Shown: positions 54,769-64,000, numbered from the stretch's first letter. The stretch: 64,000 nt of DNA from Myxococcus sp. RHSTA-1-4 (GCF_020037125.1 NZ_JAIQDG010000017.1:62001-126000), one strand, 5' to 3'. Made by a program: numbers and translations. Notes: a model not told the origin generated them from the letters alone.

Positions 54769-57700
54769 CGAGAAGGGCAGGGTGACGGTGAAGGTGGAGC
54801 CCTGGCCCGGGGTGCTGTCCACGACGATGGTGCCGCCCAGGGCCTGCACGATTTCGCGGACAATCCACAGGCCGAGCCCGAAGCCGCCGTAGTGCCGCAC
54901 GGACACGGCGCGCTCGAAGCGCTCGAAGATGCGCTCGCGGTCCTCCTCCGCGATGCCGATGCCCTGGTCTCTCACCTTCAGCCGGGCGTGTCCGTGGGTC
55001 TCCTCCAGGACGATGTCAATGGGCTTGCCCGCGCCGTACTTCATGGCGTTGGCCACCAGGTTGCCCACCACCTGCTCCAGCCGCATCGCGTCCCAGCGCC
55101 CCACCATGGAGGGCGAGGAGGTGTTGAACCGGACGGGGCACTCGGCGCGGGCGAGCGCCTCCCGGCTGCGCTCGAGCTGCCCGCGCACCAGCGGCACCAG
55201 GTCCACGTCCTCCAGCTTGATTTGGAGCTGGCCCTGGGCGATGCGCGAGATGTCGAGCAGGTCGTTCACCAGCCGCCCCAGCCGCTGCGTCTGGGAGTAG
55301 GCGGACTCCAGCTTGGTGGTGAGCTTCTCCGGGGCCAGGGGCTTCTGCGCGCCGGCGCGCACCTGGGACTGGAGCCCCTGGATGTGGAGCTGCAGGGAGG
55401 TGAGCGGCGTCTTCAGCTCGTGCGCGGCGATGGAGAGGAAGTCGTCACGGCGGCGCACCGCCTCCTGTTCGGCGCGGTACAGGCGGCCCTGCTCCTCGGA
55501 GAGGGCGGCGATGCGGGCGAAGTTCTCCGCGTTCTCCAGCGCGGCGCCGGCCAGCACGGTGACGAACTCCGCCAGCCGCTCCTCGTCCTCGCCGAACAGC
55601 GCGCCCACCTGCCGGTGGCTGGCCACCACGCACGCCACCGTCTTGCCCCGCACCTGGATGGGCGCGCACAGGAGCGAGCGCACGCCGAGCAACTCCATGC
55701 TCTCGCTGACGCCGCCGGGCAGCCCCTGGCCCATGACGGCGATGCGGCCCGTCTCCAGCGCGCGGGCCAGCGCGGTGCGGCTGATGCCCTGGGCCGCCAC
55801 CTCCTCGTCGGGCAGCAGGCCCCGCGGGTCCAGCACCACGCAGTGCTCGGCGCGCAGCAGCTCCATCATGGACTCGCGCGCGGCCTCGAAGACGGCCTCC
55901 CGTGACAGGGCGGAGGCCAGCCGGCGTCCCGCGTCCAGCACGCGCGGGAAGCGGTCCACCAGGGACAGCGTGCCCACGCCGCCGTTCTCCCGCGCGGCCT
56001 CCCGGGGGGCGAGGCCCTCCTCCATGTCCTCCAGCTCGCGGGTGGCCTCCGCCAGGTCCTCCACGGCGCCGGGCCAGTCCAGCGCCCGTCCCAGCTCTCC
56101 GCGCGCCCGCAGCGTCAGCGCGCGCTCGTGCCGCATCCGTTGCGCCTCCGCCACGCGCAGGGACTGCTCCAGGAAGCGGCGCGCGCGCCGCGGGTGGCCG
56201 CGCATGGCGGCGAGCAATCCGCGCTCCCGCAGCGCGTGGGGGAGGTTGTTGTGGTAGGTGCGCGCCGTGTGGTGGGCCTGCTTCGCCACCTCGTCGGCGC
56301 GCTCCAGCAGCGCCTCGCGGCGGGCGGGATGCAGGTGGGACGTGCCCTCCGCGAGCTGGCGCAGCGCGGTGGCCAGCCAGGGGACGATGGGGGCCACGTA
56401 CTCCTGCCGCAGGTGGGCCTCGTCCGCGATGCGCTGGGCGCGCTCCAGCACCTCCACCGCGCCCGCCGCGTCTCCCAGGTAGAGCAGGCGGATGGCCTCC
56501 GCCTGGAGGACGCCCGCGTGGCTCTGAGGGTCCGGCTGGTCCGGGTTCGTCAGCTCGCCCTCCAGCAGCGAGCCGGGGATGCGGCCTCCCGCGGCCTTGG
56601 CCCAGGCCTCCAGGCCCAGGCGCACCGCGTACCGGTCTCCCAGCGCGAGCGCCGCCGCGTGCAGCCGCTGGCTGGTCTCCAGCGCCTCCTTGAGCCGGCC
56701 CAGCCGGTAGAGGGACATGGCAATCTGGAAGGTGGCGTTGTTCACCTCCCACGGGTCGCCGGTGCGCTCCAGCAGGCGCACCGCCTCGCGGCACTTGTCG
56801 ATGCACTCCTGGAAGCGCGAGGAGGCGTAGAAGGCCAGCCCGTAGAAGTGCAGCGACTGGCCCTGGCCCCACACGTCGCCCTGCTCCCGGCGCAGGGCCA
56901 GGGACTTCTCCGCGTACGCGTACGCGCGGCTGAACCAGGGCAGGGTGGTGAGCGCCGGCGAGTGCGCCGAGTACGCCTGGGCCAGCTCCGGCGTGGGCGG
57001 GTAGCGCTCCGCCAGGTTCAAGTCACGCAGGTGCGCCCACAGCACGGCCATGCGCCCGCGGCGGTACCAGTAGCCGTAGGCCAGCCGGCTGTAGAGCTGG
57101 ACGGCCAGCATGTCCTTCTCGCCGCGCTCCAGCGGACGGCGCGCGAGGAACACGCGCGGCGCCAGGGTGTGGCCCGCCTGCGACAGGATTTCCCACAGCG
57201 AGCTGACGCCGGTGAGCAGGCCGCGCGGGGGCACCCAGCGCCCCAGCAGCTTGAGGCTCTGCTCCAGGTACGTGTTGGCCTGGCCGAAGTCCCCCCGCTT
57301 GAAGGCCAGCTCTCCCAGTTGCCCGAGGATGCGCGCCTGCTCCGTCTTGTCCCGTGCGAGCGACTGCGCGCGCTCCAGCTGCTGCCGGGCCTCCTCGTAG
57401 CGGCCGCGCAGCATGAGGACGTTGCCCAGGCCGGCGGCGATACGGAAGCGGGTGCCCGCGTCCGCGCCCGGCGTGCCGCGCTCGGCGATGCGGTAGTTCA
57501 GCTCCGCCGTCTCCAGGGCGAAGCGCTGGCGGGCCTGCTCCGCGGCCAGCATCGCGTAGGGCAGCGCCTGGGAGTACTCACCCGCGGCGTCGAAGTGGTA
57601 CGCCAGCTCGAAGGGGTCCTGCGGCAGGCTCTTCGCGGCGGTCCTCGCGGCCAGCCGGTGCAGCTCGCGCCGCTCCTGCGGCGTCAGCATGTCCAGCAGC

Positions 57701-59721
57701 ACCTCGCGCAGCTTGTCGTGGACGAAGGTGTAGCGCGTGCCCTCCGCCCACAGCATGTGCCGGCGGCGCGGCTCGTCCAGCGCGTTGACCACCTCCGCCG
57801 GGGTGGTGCCGGCCAGAGCCGCCATGCGCCCCAGCTCGAAGGACTTGCCCAGCACCGCGCCCACCGACAGGAGGCGTAGCGCGTCCGGGGGCAGCAGCCG
57901 CAGGCGCCGCACGAGGAAGGTGGCCGCCTGGCGCGAGGAGCGCGCGTGCGCCATGGCCTCGGGCTGCACCTCCCAGCCGGAAGTGCCTGGCACCAGCACG
58001 CCGTCCTCCACGAGGCCGTGCAGCACGGCGCTGGCCATGAAGGGGTTTCCCTCCGACAGGCGCGTCACCAGGTCGGTGGCCTCGGGCGGCAGGGCGCCCG
58101 CCATGGACTCCGCCAGCCGCACCACGTCCGCGGCGCCGAAGGCGGACAGGCGCAGGTGCGCGGTGGGGGCCAGCCGCCGCAGCACGTGCGTGGGGCCGAT
58201 GTCCTCGCTGCGGAAGGAGACGACGACGAGCACCCGGCCCCGGGCCTGGCGGCGCGCGAGCGACCAGCCCTCCAGCGCGCGCAGCGTCAGCTCGTCCGCC
58301 CACTGGCAGTCGTCCAGCACCACCACCGCGGGCTCGTCCTCCGTGCCCAGCGCGCCCAGCAGGGCCGTGAGGGCCCAGATGCTGCGGCTCTCGCCCAGCG
58401 ACTCCGGCCCCAGCCCCTGCGCGCCCGCCTGCGGCATGGGGCAGAGCGCGGGCTCCAGTTGCGGCAGCACCGTGCACAGGCCGGCCTCCTGGCCCGCGAG
58501 CCGCTCGCGCAGCAGCTCCGCCAGCGCCGGCCGCTCCTTCATGGCGGTGGTGATGCCCGCGGCCACCTCGGCGAAGAGCTGGAAGGGGCGCTGCGCGGCC
58601 TGGTCCAGCGCCTGTCCGTGCAGCACCCAGGTGCGGTGCTGGATGGCGCGGGCGGAGAACTCCTCCAGCAGCCGGCTCTTGCCGCCGCCGGACTCGCCCT
58701 CCACCACCACCAGCCGGCCCGGGTCCGTGCGGGTGCGCTCCAGCTCGCGCTCCAGCGTGGCCACCTCCTCCTGGCGGCCGACGAAGGAGGGCTCCGCGAG
58801 GCTGCGGCGCTGGTCATGCGCGCCGGTGACGAGCTCCGGCTCCGCCTGCCCGTGCGCCATCGCGTCCTCGAGGTCGCGCAGGTCCGCCAGCGCGGACTCC
58901 GCGGACTGGTAGCGGTCCTGCGGGTCCGTCTGCAGGAGGCGGGCGATGAGCTCCTCCAGCGCGCGAGGCACCTCCACGCCCACCGTGCGCAGCCGGGGAC
59001 GCGCCGCCAGGTGCTGGCGCAGCACCTCACCCACGGAGGCGCCGTCGAAGGCGGGCCGGCCGGAGAGCGCCTCGAAGAGGACGACGCCCACCGAGTACAG
59101 GTCCGACGTGGCCTCCACGGGCCGGTTGAGCAGCCCGGCCTGCTCCGGTGACAGGTAGCGCGCGGTGCCCACGGGCAAATCACGCAGGGAAGGGTCCAGC
59201 CGCTCGCTTCGAGACAGGCCGAAGTCCACCAGCGTGGCGCGGGAGAGCGGCTCGCCGGAGACGAGGAGGTTGGAGGGCTTCACGTCGCGGTGGAGGACGC
59301 CATGGCGGTGCACCTCCGCCAGCGCGGCCAGGACACAGCGGCCGAGGGTGATGGCCTCCGGCACGTGGAGGGGCCTCGTGGACAGGCGCTCCTCCAGCGT
59401 CTCGCCCTCAAGCCAGGGCGTCACGAGGTAGAGCAGGTCGCCGGAGAGGCCCAGGTGACGGACGCGGACGACGAAGGGGCTGTCCATCCGGGAGAGGACG
59501 GAAGCCTCGTGCTCCAGCCTGTGCCGGGCCGCCGGAGCGAGCGCCGTGGCGGACGTCACCTTGACGACCACCCGCTCGCCGGTCCGCAGGTCATTGCCAC
59601 TCCAGGTGGAGATGCCACGGCCCGTCTTCAGGCGCTGGACCAGCTCGAATCGGTTGCCGAGCCGCCTCCCAGGTTGTGGTTCTCCGGGAACGGCGCCGGC
59701 GTATTGGAAGCCCTCAGCCAT
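54754..59721 (-). CDS. Hybrid Ser/Thr kinase - AAA ATPase - TPR-like - GAF - histidine kinase
   Basis: 1655 residues. A Ser/Thr kinase fills residues 24-285 with Lys54, HRDVKPSN (Asp146), DFG (Asp166) and SPEQ; its Gly loop (KTGRGIST) is irregular. A second NTPase follows: Walker A GESGGGKS at 342-349 and Walker B-like VVLDDCQWAD. Then come about 500 helical residues, a GAF domain (about 1230-1390), HisKA (SIAAHELKTPLTSLQ) and HATPase (NLVANAMKYG, DQGIGIAEED, GFGLGLWIV). Large hybrids of this kind are typical of myxobacteria. They are cytosolic. No response regulator is adjacent. Confidence 0.93.
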   Translation of the reverse strand: MAEGFQYAGAVPGEPQPGRRLGNRFELVQRLKTGRGISTWSGNDLRTGERVVVKVTSATALAPAARHRLEHEASVLSRMDSPFVVRVRHLGLSGDLLYLVTPWLEGETLEERLSTRPLHVPEAITLGRCVLAALAEVHRHGVLHRDVKPSNLLVSGEPLSRATLVDFGLSRSERLDPSLRDLPVGTARYLSPEQAGLLNRPVEATSDLYSVGVVLFEALSGRPAFDGASVGEVLRQHLAARPRLRTVGVEVPRALEELIARLLQTDPQDRYQSAESALADLRDLEDAMAHGQAEPELVTGAHDQRRSLAEPSFVGRQEEVATLERELERTRTDPGRLVVVEGESGGGKSRLLEEFSARAIQHRTWVLHGQALDQAAQRPFQLFAEVAAGITTAMKERPALAELLRERLAGQEAGLCTVLPQLEPALCPMPQAGAQGLGPESLGESRSIWALTALLGALGTEDEPAVVVLDDCQWADELTLRALEGWSLARRQARGRVLVVVSFRSEDIGPTHVLRRLAPTAHLRLSAFGAADVVRLAESMAGALPPEATDLVTRLSEGNPFMASAVLHGLVEDGVLVPGTSGWEVQPEAMAHARSSRQAATFLVRRLRLLPPDALRLLSVGAVLGKSFELGRMAALAGTTPAEVVNALDEPRRRHMLWAEGTRYTFVHDKLREVLLDMLTPQERRELHRLAARTAAKSLPQDPFELAYHFDAAGEYSQALPYAMLAAEQARQRFALETAELNYRIAERGTPGADAGTRFRIAAGLGNVLMLRGRYEEARQQLERAQSLARDKTEQARILGQLGELAFKRGDFGQANTYLEQSLKLLGRWVPPRGLLTGVSSLWEILSQAGHTLAPRVFLARRPLERGEKDMLAVQLYSRLAYGYWYRRGRMAVLWAHLRDLNLAERYPPTPELAQAYSAHSPALTTLPWFSRAYAYAEKSLALRREQGDVWGQGQSLHFYGLAFYASSRFQECIDKCREAVRLLERTGDPWEVNNATFQIAMSLYRLGRLKEALETSQRLHAAALALGDRYAVRLGLEAWAKAAGGRIPGSLLEGELTNPDQPDPQSHAGVLQAEAIRLLYLGDAAGAVEVLERAQRIADEAHLRQEYVAPIVPWLATALRQLAEGTSHLHPARREALLERADEVAKQAHHTARTYHNNLPHALRERGLLAAMRGHPRRARRFLEQSLRVAEAQRMRHERALTLRARGELGRALDWPGAVEDLAEATRELEDMEEGLAPREAARENGGVGTLSLVDRFPRVLDAGRRLASALSREAVFEAARESMMELLRAEHCVVLDPRGLLPDEEVAAQGISRTALARALETGRIAVMGQGLPGGVSESMELLGVRSLLCAPIQVRGKTVACVVASHRQVGALFGEDEERLAEFVTVLAGAALENAENFARIAALSEEQGRLYRAEQEAVRRRDDFLSIAAHELKTPLTSLQLHIQGLQSQVRAGAQKPLAPEKLTTKLESAYSQTQRLGRLVNDLLDISRIAQGQLQIKLEDVDLVPLVRGQLERSREALARAECPVRFNTSSPSMVGRWDAMRLEQVVGNLVANAMKYGAGKPIDIVLEETHGHARLKVRDQGIGIAEEDRERIFERFERAVSVRHYGGFGLGLWIVREIVQALGGTIVVDSTPGQGSTFTVTLPFSGPVH

Positions 59722-60194
59722 TCAATGCCCTTGCCCCCAATCGAATCGCCCCTGCGATCCGGTCGGCCGTGCGTCCCTCCAACAACCTTGGGTGCCGGAA
59801 TGGGCGGTGCCAAGGGGGAGACAGGCGCACGGTCCCCGTGCGCCGCTTGGACTTCAACAGCTACACATGCCGCGCTTCCCAACCTCCCGCCACGTCCGGC
59901 GCCGGTGGGCCGGAGGACGGGCGGGCAGGCTCGGCGTCCCGGTGGAAGGCGCGCACCGGCGCTTCACCCGGGCAGGCGGCGGAGGGAGCGGCCGGCCTTC
60001 TGGCGCGTCACGGGGCAAGGGGCTCGGTGAACTGGAGGAGAACGGCCCCACCACGGTGACGTCCACGCGCCGGGAGCGCGTGACGGCGGCGCGGGCACGT
60101 CCACCCTTCTTCGGCTCTGCGTCTCTGTCAGGCTGTTCGTGTATTTCCTGGTTGTGTCCCCGCGCTCTGGGGGCGCCACCAGGAGACGGGCACG
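59722..60194. other. Gene-free region between the hybrid kinase and the toxin gene
   Basis: About 470 bases. Long frames cross it on both strands but lack protein character. Promoters for both divergent genes must lie here; no operator, repeat or RNA gene is recognised. Confidence 0.5.
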
Positions 60195-61805
60195 ATGGGG
60201 ATTCCGCGTTGGGAGTGCGACGGCGGCCCGGGGACTTCGCCTCGGCGAGCCCGGGGATGGGGGCTGGGCACCGGGTCGCTGGGGAAGTGGCTGGCCCTGG
60301 TGGCCGCGGCGTGGCTGGCCACCGGGTGCGCCACGGTGGCGCCGCCGCGCGACGCGGGCGATGCGAGAGCGCCGTCACCGCGCGCTTCAAGGGGAGAGGA
60401 GCCGGAGGCGGGCCCGCGGGTGCGGCTGCGCCACCGGCGCGCCCTTCGCATGAGCGTGGGCACGGCGGTGAGTGTGGACGACCTGGGCCCATTCGTGGTC
60501 GAGGCGGGCCTGCTGGAGGTGGACGCCTTCGAGAAGCTGCTGGTGCACGCGGGGCTGGAAGCGACGGAGGAACTGCCCCCTCGCGTCAACCCCTTCACGC
60601 GGGAGGAGGCGTCCCGGGCGCTGGCACTGCTGCTCCAGAAGCCGATGACGCTGGGCCACTTCCCACCGCGCATGGCGGCGGCGCACCTGCTGCGCGAGGT
60701 GTTGGAAGGCGGCGATGTGTCGCGCGAGGAGCTGCTGCGCCGGGTGGAGCGCTTCACCAGCATCGCGGTGCTGAGGCCGGACGGGTACCTGGCGTGGGTG
60801 CGCACCGGACGCACGCAGCAGAAGGTGGCCCCGGTGGAATGGAGGGACGGCGCCTTCCGCGCCCATGCCTTCGAGCTGGGGCGCTTCTACTCCGGCCGCG
60901 GCGGCGTCTTCCGGCCGGTGGACGCGCGAATGCGGCCGGTGGAGGGGGCCGTGCTGGCCGAGGTGTACGACGACGCGGATGTCCCCGGCCGCACGCTGGA
61001 CGGGGCGGAGGAGGCGTTCGTCGAGCTGTACCATGCGCTGGGCCAGTTCCTCACGCGGCCGGCGGACCACCTGGCGGCGCTGCGCCACCTGCCGGCGGGG
61101 GTGGTGGCCCTGATTGCCTCCTCGCCCGCGTACTGGGAGCGCTTCCGGTACATGACGGCGGGCGAGCAGATGAAGACGGTGGCCCGGCTGTCGACGCACC
61201 TGCTCGTGATGTGGGGTACGGCCTCGGCCACCACGCGGGCGGTGAGTGGCGCGCTGGCGGGGGCGGAGGTGCCGGTGCTGTCCTTGTCGGGGCGTGGGGT
61301 GCTGGTGGTGGAGCGCGTCGCCGTGCCGGCGAGCCAGTCCGGAGCGGTGGTGGTGCCGGTGGTGGCCGGGTCGGTGTGGATGGCGCAGGCGCCCGGGGAG
61401 TTGTCGCCCGGAGTGCTCGAGGCGCTGGGAGAGGGGCCGGAAGTGGAGGCCCTGCGCGAGACGGGCCGGTGGGGCGCGGGCATGGGCGGACGGCCGAGGC
61501 ACCACGTGCTGCCGCGGGAGCACCGGAAATGGTTCGAGGAGCGCGGCTTCACCGGGGAGATGGACATCGACCAGTTCTGCGTCGAGCTGGAGAAGGCGCA
61601 CCATCAGGCCATCCACGGTGGAGGCAACTGGCGCCTGGGGCGCACCTGGCCCGATGAGTGGAACCGGATGATCATGCGAAGGTTGCGCGATGCCGAAATC
61701 GAAGCGGGCCGGATGCTGACCCGGGACGAAATACTGAAGCTCATCACGATGCACATGCAGGAATACGATATCCCTCTCAACTTCGTTCCCTGGAGAGGGA
61801 GATGA
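60195..61805 (+). CDS. SitA-like lipoprotein toxin
   Basis: 536 residues from the ATG at 60195 with AGGAG upstream. A long basic start and hydrophobic core end in LATGC (Cys45), a lipobox. The large middle region is typical of Myxococcus SitA-type lipoproteins, which are moved between sister cells by outer-membrane exchange. The last 110 residues (RHHVLPREHRKWFEERGF, ...FCVELEKAHHQAIHGGGNW) are His-rich and resemble an HNH-type nuclease toxin. It overlaps the next gene by four bases. The assignment rests on motif memory and layout. Confidence 0.75.
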   Translation: MGIPRWECDGGPGTSPRRARGWGLGTGSLGKWLALVAAAWLATGCATVAPPRDAGDARAPSPRASRGEEPEAGPRVRLRHRRALRMSVGTAVSVDDLGPFVVEAGLLEVDAFEKLLVHAGLEATEELPPRVNPFTREEASRALALLLQKPMTLGHFPPRMAAAHLLREVLEGGDVSREELLRRVERFTSIAVLRPDGYLAWVRTGRTQQKVAPVEWRDGAFRAHAFELGRFYSGRGGVFRPVDARMRPVEGAVLAEVYDDADVPGRTLDGAEEAFVELYHALGQFLTRPADHLAALRHLPAGVVALIASSPAYWERFRYMTAGEQMKTVARLSTHLLVMWGTASATTRAVSGALAGAEVPVLSLSGRGVLVVERVAVPASQSGAVVVPVVAGSVWMAQAPGELSPGVLEALGEGPEVEALRETGRWGAGMGGRPRHHVLPREHRKWFEERGFTGEMDIDQFCVELEKAHHQAIHGGGNWRLGRTWPDEWNRMIMRRLRDAEIEAGRMLTRDEILKLITMHMQEYDIPLNFVPWRGR

Positions 61806-62272
61806 CCGACGGCCGAGCGTGGCGGGGCAACTGGGTGGTGCGTCTGTATGAGCGGGTCCGCGAGCGCGGCTACGACTCCGTCACCGCCTTCGCCGAGGCC
61901 CGCCCGACCGCCTCGCTGGTGGAGCTGGCGGAGGAACTGGGCAAGGACGATGTCGCTGGGGTGCAGGTCTTCAAGGCCATGGTGGAAGAGGCGGAGCGGG
62001 GCCGCCACCTCACCCGGCTGGTGCGCGGGCAGCTCGTGCGCGAGCTGTGGAGGTGTCTCCCGGATGGCTGGCCCGTCGTGCTGGACGACGCAAACCGGTT
62101 CAAGGTCGCCGACGCGCTCAGTGCCTGGTCTTCCCATACCCCCATTACGCATGAGAAGCGCGTCGAGCAGGCCAGGGCCTCGCTCCGCGCAAAGCCCCCG
62201 CCTCCCGGCTGGCGTCCGCTCGGTCCCGACGATGAGCTCCTGCGCACGCTGCTGCCCGATGAGGAGGCCTGA
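61802..62272 (+). CDS. Probable immunity protein for the SitA-like toxin
   Basis: 156 residues, no signal peptide, so cytosolic. It starts inside the toxin stop codon. WRGNWVVRLYERVRERGYDSVTAFAEARPTASLVELAEELGKDDVAGVQV is mostly helical. Proteins like it sit directly after SitA-type toxin genes in myxobacteria. A cytosolic inhibitor fits a nuclease toxin acting inside the cell. A homologue is not evident elsewhere in this window. Confidence 0.7.
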   Translation: MTDGRAWRGNWVVRLYERVRERGYDSVTAFAEARPTASLVELAEELGKDDVAGVQVFKAMVEEAERGRHLTRLVRGQLVRELWRCLPDGWPVVLDDANRFKVADALSAWSSHTPITHEKRVEQARASLRAKPPPPGWRPLGPDDELLRTLLPDEEA

Positions 62273-62363
62273 CGGACGAGGCGCTTCAACACCTTCCCCA
62301 GGGCCCCGCCACCGTCAGAGGCAAACGGAGCGCATGCAGGTCTACGTTCAGCACCCTGTTGTT

Positions 62364-62703
62364 GAACGGAGCGCGCGCGCAGTGCGTTGCGCGGGCGCGC
62401 CTTGGCCTGCATGGACATCTCCAGCGCCGGCACGCCGTCTTTTCCCATGTGCCCGGCGATGAGCGCCCCCGTGAGCCCACCGGGCTGGCACCGCTCACCG
62501 CGCAGCCGCTCCACCTCCGCGGTGAGTTGCTGGATGTGCGAGTCCTTCACGCGCGACAGCGGCGCGTCGAACAGCAGCACCGTCGCCTTGCCGGGACTGA
62601 CTTGCACGCGGTGCGCGACCCGCGAGGAGGACTCCGCGCGCAGCGCGAGGTGGCGCGTGGAGGCCTCCCACTCCGGGGTAGAGGAGAGAGGCGGAGCGGT
62701 CAA
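62364..62703 (-). pseudogene. DUF2381 remnant with internal deletion
   Basis: About 113 residues match DUF2381: EWEASTRHLALRAESS, VQVSPGKATVLLFDAPL, then directly KDSHIQQLTAEVERLRGERCQPGGLTGALIAGHMG and NALRARSV. The signal peptide and the section between FDAPL and KDSH are missing, and the C-terminal third is gone. It follows a kinase-tail remnant, in the same order as at 43-45 kb. Confidence 0.65.
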
Positions 62704-63104
62704 CGGCTCGCACGTTCACCACGTTCCAGATGCGTGCGGTGTCCGGGTTCGTGGACGCATCTTCGCGCTCCACGCCCGGCTTCTGGTCGCGGTCGAGCAT
62801 CTCCAGGCAGATGGGGAAGGGGGCCGTCCCTGGTGAAGCCCGTGGTGAACAGGCCGTGCACGCGCTCACCCAGCTTGAGCTGCCCGGCCACCGTCTCGTG
62901 AGCCTCCAGCCCGTCCGGGAAGAGGTCCTCGTCGTCCACGTCCACCTCGTCGCGGTAGGCGCTGGCGTCGCGGATGAGGCGCTCCAGCTCCGCCGCCAGC
63001 TCCTTGCGCCCGTAAGCGTGGCCCGCCGCGCGCTCCTCCCGGGCCAAGCACTCGCACAGCGCGTCGCGCAGGGCGGCGTCGTGGGCATGTGTCCTCCTCG
63101 GCAT
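62697..63104 (-). pseudogene. Kinase-tail domain remnant with a frameshift
   Basis: From the ATG at 63104, MPRRTHAHDAALRDALCE to LKLGERVHGLFTTGF, then a frame change near the G-run at 62819-62823, then PFPICLEMLD, NPDTARIWNVVNVRAVD. The two parts together align with the end of the truncated kinase at 43758 (GDRVYGRFTQ, PIPVCMELF, TVRILSTADVRVVD). The preceding 60 residues are unrelated. It is a second decayed copy of that domain. Confidence 0.65.
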
Positions 63105-63133
63105 GGGAGTGAGTGTATTGCGGTCACTCCATG

Positions 63134-64000
63134 TCAAACCTTCATCGCCGGATGTGTCTGCCCCCGTGGCAGGGGCCCGGCGCCGGAGGGAAACAGCGTC
63201 TGGATGAAGTCGAGGAAGACGCGGACGCGGGACGGCAGGTGCCGGCTGGCGGGGTGGAGCGCGTGGATGGGGCGCTCCTCGCAGGCGTACGCGTCGAGCA
63301 CCGTGACGAGCGCGCCGGAGGCCAGCTCGCGCGCCACCATGAAGTCCATCAGCCAGGCGATGCCGAGCCCCATCACCGCGGCGTCCCGCAGCGTGGCTCC
63401 CTGGCTGACGTGGAAGGCGCCGCGCGGTGTAAGTCGGATGGGGCCCTGCGCGTCCTTGAAGTGCCACTCCCCCGTCACGCCCTGGCGCAGGAAGCCCAGG
63501 CACTGGTGCCGGGCCAGGTCCGCGGGCGTCCTCGGGGTGCCGTGGCGCTCCAGGTAGGCGGGGGCGGCGACGGCCACCAGCCGCGCCACCGTCAGCTTGC
63601 GCGCCACCAGCCGCGAGTCCGCCAGCGGGCCCATGCGGATGAGCACGTCGGCGCCCTCGGTGATGGGGTCCACCACCTCGTCCCGCAGCGTCAGGTGCAG
63701 CTCGAGGCCCGGGTACGCCGCGAGGAAGCGCGGCAGGGCGGGGGTGAGCACGAGCTGACCGATGACCTGGGGCGTCTCCACGCGCAGCCGCCCCGTGGGC
63801 CGGCTCCGCGAGCGGGACAGGGCCTCCTTCGCCTCGTTCAGCTCCGCGAGGACGCGCTGGCAGCGGGCATAGAACTCACGGCCGTCGTCGGTGAGCCGGA
63901 GCGCCCGCGTCGTCCGATGGAAGAGGCGCACGCCCAGCTCCTCTTCCAGCCGGGCGATGCGCCGGCTGACGGCGGAGGCGGTGATGTCGAGCTTCCGCGC
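63134..64000 (-). CDS. LysR-family transcriptional regulator (5' end outside window)
   Basis: The frame is open to the window end. The visible N-terminal part (ARKLDITASAVSRRIARLEEELGVRLFHRTTRALRLTDDG) is the recognition helix and wing of a LysR helix-turn-helix. The effector domain follows (GRLRVETPQVIGQLVLTP, GLELHLTLRDEVVDPITEGADVLIRMG). The C-terminus ends about 265 residues after the visible HTH, normal for the family. The coinducer and target are unknown. Confidence 0.9.
   Translation of the reverse strand, partial: ARKLDITASAVSRRIARLEEELGVRLFHRTTRALRLTDDGREFYARCQRVLAELNEAKEALSRSRSRPTGRLRVETPQVIGQLVLTPALPRFLAAYPGLELHLTLRDEVVDPITEGADVLIRMGPLADSRLVARKLTVARLVAVAAPAYLERHGTPRTPADLARHQCLGFLRQGVTGEWHFKDAQGPIRLTPRGAFHVSQGATLRDAAVMGLGIAWLMDFMVARELASGALVTVLDAYACEERPIHALHPASRHLPSRVRVFLDFIQTLFPSGAGPLPRGQTHPAMKV

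Noticed and set aside
59546-61657. 703-residue plus-strand frame starting inside the hybrid kinase
   Set aside because: Overlaps the lipoprotein toxin in another frame; Gly/Ala/Arg-rich shadow, no initiation signal.

Overview
The window looks like chromosomal DNA of a myxobacterium (Myxococcus, Corallococcus or Pyxidicoccus type). The evidence is the very high GC with GC-rich third codon positions, many secreted lipoproteins, a giant Ser/Thr-kinase/AAA/histidine-kinase hybrid, DUF2381-type and kinase-tail paralogues typical of Myxococcus, and a SitA-like lipoprotein toxin with its immunity gene. No rRNA, tRNA, CRISPR array or intact insertion sequence was seen. All family names come from reading motifs, not from database searches.

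Layout. 1-10.4 kb: mostly secreted or membrane proteins (alpha/beta hydrolases, a flavin-type oxidoreductase, a papain-like protease, an arylsulfotransferase-like protein, lipoproteins, small Cys-rich peptides). 10.6-14.7 kb: a lytic transglycosylase, a TetR regulator facing a sterol-desaturase-like gene across a clear operator, a CBS protein with a histone H1-like tail, and a lipoprotein/outer-membrane pair. 15-20.3 kb: an accessory block less GC-rich than its surroundings, with a P-loop ATPase plus a TPR protein, then a lipoprotein/JAMM-like gene cluster. 20.8-32.1 kb: a translationally coupled operon for a contractile injection system (cap, sheath, tube, LysM, spike, PAAR-like tip, gp25, baseplate J fused to a propeller, tail protein I), followed by two membrane-anchored proteins; no ATPase or tape measure is visible. 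32.2-34.9 kb: a PD-(D/E)XK nuclease, a nucleotidyltransferase pair of toxin-antitoxin type, an acetyltransferase and an L,D-transpeptidase remnant. 35-40.3 kb: a membrane protein, a D-2-hydroxyacid dehydrogenase facing serA, and a histidine kinase upstream of serA.

40.6-45.8 kb is a graveyard of truncated, frameshifted and fused genes, with a second copy of the JAMM/lipoprotein module. 46-59.7 kb holds a trypsin-like lipoprotein protease, a STAS-like protein, tandem S9 peptidases, a stand-alone GspE/PilB N-terminal domain, a methyltransferase and the 1655-residue hybrid kinase. 59.7-64 kb holds the SitA-like toxin/immunity pair, a second decayed kinase-tail/DUF2381 pair and a partial LysR regulator.

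The most novel-looking items are (1) the repeated JAMM-like plus lipoprotein module, with one copy that has lost its metal-binding motif and one that is 5'-truncated, (2) the reduced contractile injection operon ending in membrane-anchored proteins, one of them Cys-rich, and (3) the P-loop ATPase plus inactive-NTPase/TPR pair with near-identical repeats.
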